NCBI RefSeq assembly: GCF_021404405.1
Contig: NZ_JABFTV010000001.1
Location: 558,001 to 622,000 of the forward strand
Direction of reading: 5' to 3'
Length of the DNA stretch: 64,000 bases
Source of the DNA: Billgrantia aerodenitrificans
GTDB taxonomy: Bacteria; Pseudomonadota; Gammaproteobacteria; Pseudomonadales; Halomonadaceae
The translations under genes and the position numbers were made by a program. Positions 57,304 through 64,000 of this stretch are shown here, piece by piece (the first letter of the stretch is position 1; the number at the start of each line of letters is the position of its first letter). The notes beneath the pieces are model-generated. The model had not been told where the DNA came from and made no database searches. It saw only the letters and a list, made by a program, of their open reading frames with translations.

Positions 57304-58599
57304 ATGAAGGTTTTGATCATCGGCGGCGGTGGCCGCGAACATGCCCTGGCCTGGAAAATCGGCCAGTCGCCCCTTGTCGAGCGGGTATTCGTGGCTCCCG
57401 GCAATGCCGGTACCGCCCACGAGCCCGGGCTGATCAACGTTGCCATCGAGGCGACCGAGCTGGAGCGCCTGTTGGCCTTTGCCCGCGACGAGGGCGTGGA
57501 GCTGACCATCGTCGGTCCCGAGGCTCCGCTGGTCGAAGGCGTGGTGGATCGCTTCCGCGAAGCCGGGCTGGCCATCTTCGGGCCGACCCAGGGGGCTGCT
57601 CAGTTGGAGGGCTCGAAGTCCTTCACCAAGGATTTCCTCGCCCGCCACGCCATTCCCACCGCGGCCTATCGCACCTTCACCGAGGTCGAGCCGGCGCTCG
57701 TCTACCTGGCCGAGCAGGGCGCACCGATCGTGATCAAGGCCGACGGCCTGGCCGCAGGCAAGGGCGTGATCGTGGCCATGACCCTGGCCGAGGCCGAGGC
57801 GGCGGTACGCGACATGCTCGAGGCCAATGCCTTCGGCGATGCCGGTGCGCGGGTGGTGATCGAGGAGTTCCTCGAAGGTGAAGAGGCGAGCTTCATCGTC
57901 ATGGTCGATGGCACTACCGTGCTGCCCATGGCCACCAGCCAGGACCACAAGCGCGCCCTGGATGGCGATGCCGGCCCCAACACCGGCGGCATGGGCGCCT
58001 ATTCGCCAGCGCCGGTGGTAACCGAGAGCGTGCACGAGCGCATCATGCAGCAGGTCATCATGCCCACCGTTCACGGTATGGCTGCCGAGGGCCACCCTTA
58101 TAGCGGTTTTCTCTATGCCGGCCTGATGATCGACGCCGAGGGCAATCCCAAGGTGATCGAGTATAACTGCCGCTTCGGCGATCCCGAGACTCAGCCGATC
58201 ATGCTGCGTCTGCGCTCCGATCTCGCCGAGCTGTGCCTGGCCGGGGCGCGGGGCGAGCTCGCCGGCCACACCTGCGAGTGGGACCCGCATGCTGCGGTGG
58301 GCGTGGTACTGGCCGCCGGCGGTTATCCCGGCAGCTATCGCAAGGGTGACGCCATCGTTGGGCTCGACGCCGCAGAGGCGACCGGTTGCAAGGTCTTCCA
58401 TGCCGGTACCGCCGAGGACGACCAGGGGCGTATCGTGACCAGCGGCGGGCGTGTGCTGTGCGTCACCGCGCTGGGACAGGGCGTGTCCAAGGCTCGCGAT
58501 CTGGCCTACCAAGGCGTGGCGGCGATTCACTGGGACGGCGTTCAGTTCCGCCGCGACATCGCCTACCGTGCCATTGCCCGGGAGCGTCAGGAGGGCTGA
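57304..58599 (+). CDS. purD: phosphoribosylamine-glycine ligase
   Basis: PurD joins phosphoribosylamine and glycine with ATP in purine synthesis. The 431-residue protein has the N-terminal MKVLIIGGGGREHALAWK motif and an ATP-grasp core with IKADGLAAGKGV. QDHKRALDGDAGPNTGGMGAY and YNCRFGDPETQ follow, the first shown here in outline. purH is not adjacent, unlike in E. coli. A CATAAT -10-like element lies at 57220-57225 without a good -35. The thioesterase gene follows after 44 bases. Confidence 0.96.
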   Translation: MKVLIIGGGGREHALAWKIGQSPLVERVFVAPGNAGTAHEPGLINVAIEATELERLLAFARDEGVELTIVGPEAPLVEGVVDRFREAGLAIFGPTQGAAQLEGSKSFTKDFLARHAIPTAAYRTFTEVEPALVYLAEQGAPIVIKADGLAAGKGVIVAMTLAEAEAAVRDMLEANAFGDAGARVVIEEFLEGEEASFIVMVDGTTVLPMATSQDHKRALDGDAGPNTGGMGAYSPAPVVTESVHERIMQQVIMPTVHGMAAEGHPYSGFLYAGLMIDAEGNPKVIEYNCRFGDPETQPIMLRLRSDLAELCLAGARGELAGHTCEWDPHAAVGVVLAAGGYPGSYRKGDAIVGLDAAEATGCKVFHAGTAEDDQGRIVTSGGRVLCVTALGQGVSKARDLAYQGVAAIHWDGVQFRRDIAYRAIARERQEG

Positions 58600-58643
58600 T
58601 CACGGCCTCCTGTATCTACCGCAACGACAGTCAGGGAGTGAGC

Positions 58644-59084
58644 ATGGAGCGCATCAAGCTGGCATTTCCCGATTCCGCCATCGTGCACAGGCAGCCGCTG
58701 TCGGTACGCGTCACCGACATGAACTATGGTCGACACCTGGGGCACGATACGCTGGTATCGCTGCTGCATGAGGCGCGCATACAGGCCTTCGGCGCCCTTG
58801 GTCTCACCGAGTGGGACATGGGCGGCTTTCCCAGCGTGGTGGTCGACCTCGCCGTGCAGTACCAGTCCGAGGCCCGCTGGCCGGATGCGCTGGTGGTGGA
58901 GACAGCCATTCCGGAGCCGGCCAGCCAGGCTATCGTGGTCTATCATCGGGTACGGCATGCCGAAGGCGGCCGGCCGGTAGCCACGGCGCGCCTCAACCTG
59001 GTGCTGTTGGACCCGGCCCAGGGGCGCAGCGTCGCGCTGCCCGATGCCGTACGGCAGGCCTTTGTCGGAGCGGAGAGCGCCTGA
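58644..59084 (+). CDS. hotdog-fold acyl-CoA thioesterase
   Basis: This 146-residue protein is a 4HBT-type hotdog thioesterase. It has the pattern VTDMNYGRHLGHDTLVSLLHEAR, where the aspartate and histidine region is typical of YbgC/FadM-like enzymes, followed by WPDALVVETAI. The acyl substrate is not evident. The AGGGAG site fixes the start. Its TGA overlaps the prkB ATG (TGATG). Confidence 0.87.
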   Translation: MERIKLAFPDSAIVHRQPLSVRVTDMNYGRHLGHDTLVSLLHEARIQAFGALGLTEWDMGGFPSVVVDLAVQYQSEARWPDALVVETAIPEPASQAIVVYHRVRHAEGGRPVATARLNLVLLDPAQGRSVALPDAVRQAFVGAESA

Positions 59085-59956
59085 TGTCGCGGGAATATCC
59101 CATCATCGCCGTGACCGGCTCCTCCGGGGCCGGCACCACTACGGTGAAACGCACCTTCGAGCGCATGTTCGCCCGCGAGGACGTGCATGCGGCCTTCGTC
59201 GATGGCGATGCCTTCCATCGCTATACCCGCGAGGAGCTGGCGCGCATCTTCCGCGAAGAGCCCGAGCGCAAGAATCAGCTCTCCCACTTTGCCGTGGAGG
59301 CCAATCTGCTCGACCGTCTCGAAGCGCTGTTCCTGGAGTACGGCGAGCATGGCACCGGGACCTACCGGCACTACATTCATGCCGAAGACAAGCAGATGAT
59401 CGAGGCGGGCCATCAGGTGGGCACCTTCACCGAATGGCAGCCGCTGCCCTGCGGCACCGACCTGCTGTTCTACGAGGGATTGCACGGCGGGCTGGTGACG
59501 TCGGGGCACGATATCGCCCGCCACGTGGATCTGCTGGTGGGGGTGGCGCCGACCATGAATCTCGAGTGGATTCAGAAGATCGACCGCGACATCAAGCTGC
59601 GCGGCTACTCCCAGGAGGCGGTGATCGACACCATTCTGGGTCGCATGAACGACTACGTGCGCTACATTCAGCCGCAGTTCTCGCGCACCCACATCAACTT
59701 CCAGCGGGTACCCACGGTGGATACCTCCAATCCGTTCGAGGTGCAGGACATCCCCAACGACGCCGAATCGTTCGTGGTGATTCGCTTCCGTGACCCCTCG
59801 ACGGTGGATTTTCCCTGGCTGCTGGCGATGATCCAGGACTCCTTCATGAGCCGTCCGCACACTTTGGTGGTGCCCGGGGCGAGGATGTCACTGGCCATCG
59901 AGCTCATCCTGGCGCCGCTGGTGCGCCATCTGCTGGCGCAGCGGCGTTTTCGGTAA
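59084..59956 (+). CDS. prkB: phosphoribulokinase-like protein PrkB
   Basis: The 290-residue protein is the length of E. coli PrkB and has the P-loop TGSSGAGTTTV (residues 11-21). Later motifs are VDGDAFHRYTREEL, FTEWQPL, and LFYEGLHGG. In bacteria without a Calvin cycle its substrate is unknown; no RuBisCO gene is in the window. It is tightly coupled to the thioesterase gene, and a HIT protein follows after 20 bases. Confidence 0.93.
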   Translation: MSREYPIIAVTGSSGAGTTTVKRTFERMFAREDVHAAFVDGDAFHRYTREELARIFREEPERKNQLSHFAVEANLLDRLEALFLEYGEHGTGTYRHYIHAEDKQMIEAGHQVGTFTEWQPLPCGTDLLFYEGLHGGLVTSGHDIARHVDLLVGVAPTMNLEWIQKIDRDIKLRGYSQEAVIDTILGRMNDYVRYIQPQFSRTHINFQRVPTVDTSNPFEVQDIPNDAESFVVIRFRDPSTVDFPWLLAMIQDSFMSRPHTLVVPGARMSLAIELILAPLVRHLLAQRRFR

Positions 59957-59976
59957 TACGCAAGGGAGCACGTCCG

Positions 59977-60321
59977 ATGCAAGACTGCCTGTTCTGCAAG
60001 ATCGTCAAGCGCGAGATCCCTGCCGATATCGTCTTCGAAGATGACCAGGTCTTGGCGTTCAACGACATCAATCCCCAAGCGCCGACCCATGTCCTGATCA
60101 TTCCCAAGCGCCATATCGCCACTCTCAACGACCTCGAGGAGGCAGACCAGACCCTGGTCGGCCGGCTGCCGGTCGTGGCGGCCCATCTGGCCCGGGAGCG
60201 GGGCTTTGCCGATGACGGCTACCGGGTGGTGATGAACTGCAATGACCAGGGCGGGCAGACGGTCTATCATATTCATATGCACCTGATGGGCGGTCGTCGC
60301 TTTACTTGGCCGGCTGGCTAG
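59977..60321 (+). CDS. HIT family nucleotide-binding protein
   Basis: This 114-residue HinT-type protein has the N-terminal [19 protein letters not shown], the LIIPKRHI segment, and the catalytic histidine triad [12 protein letters not shown]. HinT-like enzymes hydrolyse nucleoside phosphoramidates; the natural substrate here is unknown. It follows prkB with a short gap. Confidence 0.95.
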   Translation: MQDCLFCKIVKREIPADIVFEDDQVLAFNDINPQAPTHVLIIPKRHIATLNDLEEADQTLVGRLPVVAAHLARERGFADDGYRVVMNCNDQGGQTVYHIHMHLMGGRRFTWPAG

Positions 60322-60386
60322 CCGGCGCTCTGCGGTCCATCCGCGCGCGTCGAGGCGTGCGACGCATCAGGTGCATCCAATTTCAT

Positions 60387-60411
60387 CAGCGCCACCCCAT
60401 GGGTGGCGCTG
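60387..60411 (+). terminator. hairpin between the HIT gene and coq7
   Basis: A perfect 11-bp stem CAGCGCCACCC/GGGTGGCGCTG (60387-60397 with 60401-60411) with loop CAT is followed by TCGTAA. It lies 65 bases after the HIT gene. Confidence 0.65.
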
Positions 60412-60497
60412 TCGTAATAGCCGACAGGTTTCCGGGCGCGAAACGAGCACACCGCACCCTGACGAGCTCAGGAAGGCGGCGCAAAGGGAAAAGAGAC

Positions 60498-61142
60498 ATG
60501 TACCGTAACTACTCTCCGGCCGACAATCTGGTCCACCAGTTCGATACCGTGCTGCGCACATTGATCCCCCATGCAGCTCACCCCTCGCGCCCCTCGCCGG
60601 CCACCGCGGACATCCAGGACGACGACATGAGCGCCGAGGAGCGGCGCCATGCCGCCGGGCTGATGCGGGTCAATCATACCGGTGAGGTATGCGCCCAGGC
60701 GCTCTATCAGGGCCAGGGTTGCACCGCCAAGCTGCCGGAAGTGCGCAGTCAGATGGAGCACTCCGCCCAGGAAGAGATCGATCATCTGGCCTGGTGCGAC
60801 GAGCGGCTGCAAGAGCTCGACAGTCACCCCAGCGTGCTGAATCCGCTGTTCTATGCGGCTTCCTTCGGCCTGGGGGCGGTGGCGGGCGCCATCGGCGACC
60901 GCATCAGCCTGGGCTTCGTCGCCGCCACCGAGGAGCAGGTGGGCAAGCATCTGGAGGATCACCTGGTCAAACTGCCAGCGGGCGACCACCGCTCGCGTGC
61001 CGTGCTGCGTCAGATGGCCATCGACGAGGCGCATCACGCCCAACTGGCGCTGGAAGCCGGCGGGGCACGCTTCCCGGCGCCGATCAAATTCGGCATGTCG
61101 TTGATGTCGAAGGTGATGACCAAGAGCGTCTATCGAATCTGA
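60498..61142 (+). CDS. coq7: 2-polyprenyl-3-methyl-6-methoxy-1,4-benzoquinone monooxygenase (Coq7)
   Basis: Coq7 is a di-iron hydroxylase that makes the penultimate intermediate of ubiquinone. The 214-residue protein shows the four-helix-bundle iron ligands in [31 protein letters not shown], the TEEQVG segment, and DEAHHAQLA. The ATG at 60498 has an AAGGG-containing site; longer upstream frames lack one. It supplies quinone for both oxidase branches in this window. Confidence 0.95.
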   Translation: MYRNYSPADNLVHQFDTVLRTLIPHAAHPSRPSPATADIQDDDMSAEERRHAAGLMRVNHTGEVCAQALYQGQGCTAKLPEVRSQMEHSAQEEIDHLAWCDERLQELDSHPSVLNPLFYAASFGLGAVAGAIGDRISLGFVAATEEQVGKHLEDHLVKLPAGDHRSRAVLRQMAIDEAHHAQLALEAGGARFPAPIKFGMSLMSKVMTKSVYRI

Positions 61143-61152
61143 GCACGTCGCG

Positions 61153-61758
61153 ATGTCGGACGAGATCCATCGGCGCTGTATCGAAGTCGCCAGCCAGTTG
61201 AGTCCACTGCTCGCCGAGGCCATCGAGCGCGGTGGGCCGCTGGTACTGCGCGCCGACGACGGCCAGCCGCTGGCGGAGCGCCTGTGCCGTTCGATCGCTG
61301 GGCAGCAGCTTTCGGTAAAGGCGGCGCGCTCGATCTGGGCGCGGGTCGTCGATGCGGCGGGCGAGACGCCGCTGATGGAATTTTTCCTCGAGCCGAACCA
61401 GGAGGTGCTGCGTGGCTGCGGCCTGTCGGGGGCCAAGGCCAGAGCGCTGTGCCTGATTGCCGAAGAGGCCCGCGCCGGTCGGCTTGAAGCCGACGCGCTG
61501 CGAGGTCTGGACCATGTCGAACGCTCGCGGCACCTGACCGCACTATGGGGTGTGGGGCAATGGACCGCCGACATGCTGTCGATCTTCTACTTCGGCGAGC
61601 CTGACGTCTGGCCGGAAGGCGACGTGACGGCGCGCAAGACCCTCGAGCGTCTTACCAGCCCGCGGCGCAAGACGCTGCGAACCGCCATGCGTTTTGCCCC
61701 CCATCGCTCCTACCTTGCCCTATACCTGTGGCGGCATGTCGACTCGCCGCCTGGCTAG
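61153..61758 (+). CDS. DNA-3-methyladenine glycosylase (HhH-GPD, AlkA-like)
   Basis: This 201-residue protein belongs to the helix-hairpin-helix GPD superfamily of base-excision glycosylases. It has SIAGQQLSVKAA, the HhH segment LWGVGQWTADML, and the catalytic aspartate in PEGDVTARKTLER. It lacks the N-terminal domain of E. coli AlkA, as in the shorter bacterial enzymes. It starts 10 bases after coq7 and ends near a bidirectional terminator. Confidence 0.9.
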   Translation: MSDEIHRRCIEVASQLSPLLAEAIERGGPLVLRADDGQPLAERLCRSIAGQQLSVKAARSIWARVVDAAGETPLMEFFLEPNQEVLRGCGLSGAKARALCLIAEEARAGRLEADALRGLDHVERSRHLTALWGVGQWTADMLSIFYFGEPDVWPEGDVTARKTLERLTSPRRKTLRTAMRFAPHRSYLALYLWRHVDSPPG

Positions 61759-61783
61759 CGCTTGGCTATCCGTTTGGAACCAG

Positions 61784-61806
61784 AAAAGGCCCGCCAGGCG
61801 GGCCTT
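61784..61806. terminator. bidirectional terminator between the glycosylase and OsmC genes
   Basis: AAGGCCCGC (61786-61794) pairs with GCGGGCCTT (61798-61806), loop CAG. AAAA precedes it, giving a T-run for the minus-strand OsmC transcript. The plus-strand side is followed by TCGTCTG only. Confidence 0.85.
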
Positions 61807-61836
61807 CGTCTGTATGGGGGCTCAGTCTCGGTGCTG

Positions 61837-62256
61837 CTAGTCGTCGATGATGCTGTAGGAGTGGGTAACGTCTACCCCACCCTTGGCCAGCATGATCGAA
61901 GCGCTGCAGTATTTCTCGGCCGACAGCTCCACGGCGCGCTTGACCTGGCTCTCCTTGAGGTTGCGGCCGCTGACGGTGAAGTGGATGTGGATCTTGGTGA
62001 AGACGGCTGGCACGGCATCGGCGCGTTCGGCCTCGATGGTCGCCACGCAGTCGCTCACGGGGGCGCGCGACTTCTCGAGGATCTCCAGCACGTCGAAGGA
62101 GGTGCAGGCGCCCATGCCCATCAGCAGCATTTCCATCGGGCGCGGGCCGGTATTGCGTCCGCCGTGGTCAGGCGGGCCATCGATCACCACGCTGTGACCA
62201 CTACCCGATTCGGCGACGAACTGACGGCCATCGGTCCACTTGACGCTGGCTTTCAT
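61837..62256 (-). CDS. OsmC family protein (YhfA-like)
   Basis: This 139-residue protein belongs to the OsmC/Ohr superfamily in the YhfA subgroup. It has DGPPDHGGRNTGPRPMEMLLMG, given here in outline, and the paired cysteines in MGACTSFD and AEKYCSASIML. OsmC/Ohr proteins reduce peroxides at such cysteines; YhfA's own activity is not established. I start at ATG 62256, since the preceding TTG lacks a good site. In E. coli yhfA is near prkB, and here the two are also close. Confidence 0.9.
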   Translation of the reverse strand: MKASVKWTDGRQFVAESGSGHSVVIDGPPDHGGRNTGPRPMEMLLMGMGACTSFDVLEILEKSRAPVSDCVATIEAERADAVPAVFTKIHIHFTVSGRNLKESQVKRAVELSAEKYCSASIMLAKGGVDVTHSYSIIDD

Positions 62257-62317
62257 GAGCAAGGTTTCCTTGTCGATACGTTCATGTCGGAGAGCTTACC
62301 ACTGTGCGGCGCTCGGC

Positions 62318-64000
<1,683 letters not shown>

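Noticed and set aside
59084..59956. prkB as evidence of a Calvin cycle
   Set aside because: It matches the PrkB group of heterotrophic gammaproteobacteria, and no RuBisCO or other Calvin gene is in the window.

Overview
The window is a GC-rich, densely packed chromosomal segment of a gammaproteobacterium. Several things suggest the halophilic Halomonadaceae (Halomonas and relatives): an ANR/FNR regulator beside a cbb3 oxidase cluster, a caa3 oxidase next to a HiPIP gene, two complete Mrp sodium/proton antiporter operons, a PhaR-type polyhydroxyalkanoate regulator, and the rpsF-rpsR-(DUF2232)-rplI-dnaB order. The taxon is inferred from gene content and protein flavour; there is no rRNA in the window. 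I see no prophage, insertion sequence with a transposase, CRISPR array or defence island. One short palindromic element (54431-54573) looks mobile or repetitive.

Layout. 57-1016 is ttcA. 1104-12250 (minus strand) is a microaerobic respiration block: ccoNOQP, ccoGHIS, a TauE/SafE-like protein, hemN and anr. A well placed ANR box (3445-3458) lies in front of hemN. 12411-13133 is an alpha/beta hydrolase, followed by a tRNA operon (Val, Asp, Asp, Val, Asp). Next come fadH, an unknown secreted protein, and the prkA-yeaH-spoVR stress trio behind a long untranslated stretch. 22165-27778 holds HiPIP, a CopD/HemJ-like membrane protein, DUF2231, and a caa3 oxidase with a subunit II-cytochrome c fusion and a subunit I-III fusion. 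A stand-alone AsnC-type ligand domain, a membrane-anchored nuclease and three tRNA-Leu genes follow. 29897-38596 contains rnr-rlmB, rpsF-rpsR-DUF2232-rplI, a LamB-type porin and dnaB, then two small conserved genes and hemH.

40684-52931 is the most distinctive part. Two Mrp antiporter operons stand back to back and are transcribed away from each other. The left one has a fused MrpA-MrpB (six genes) and the right one has seven separate genes. They share a 443-bp control region. Together they would give the cell redundant or differently regulated Na+/H+ exchange.

53043-64000 holds mltB, the palindromic element, a PRC-barrel secreted protein, a RimK-linked protease-fold protein, rsmE, phaR, purD, a thioesterase, prkB, a HIT protein, coq7, a DNA glycosylase, a YhfA/OsmC protein, murU and the 3' part of amgK (cut by the window edge).

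How the genes fit together. The cbb3 genes build a high-affinity terminal oxidase with its copper loading (CcoI, CcoG, probably the SafE-like protein) and assembly (CcoH, CcoS) factors. HemN supplies oxygen-independent haem synthesis under ANR, and HemH inserts iron. The caa3 branch, perhaps fed by HiPIP, would serve at high oxygen, and coq7 supplies ubiquinone. I found no clearly new biological system. The strongest leads are the paired Mrp operons of two architectures, the HiPIP/caa3 linkage, the MITE-like palindrome, and several strong dyads in leaders of prkA, the DUF6482 gene, hemH and the LamB porin.
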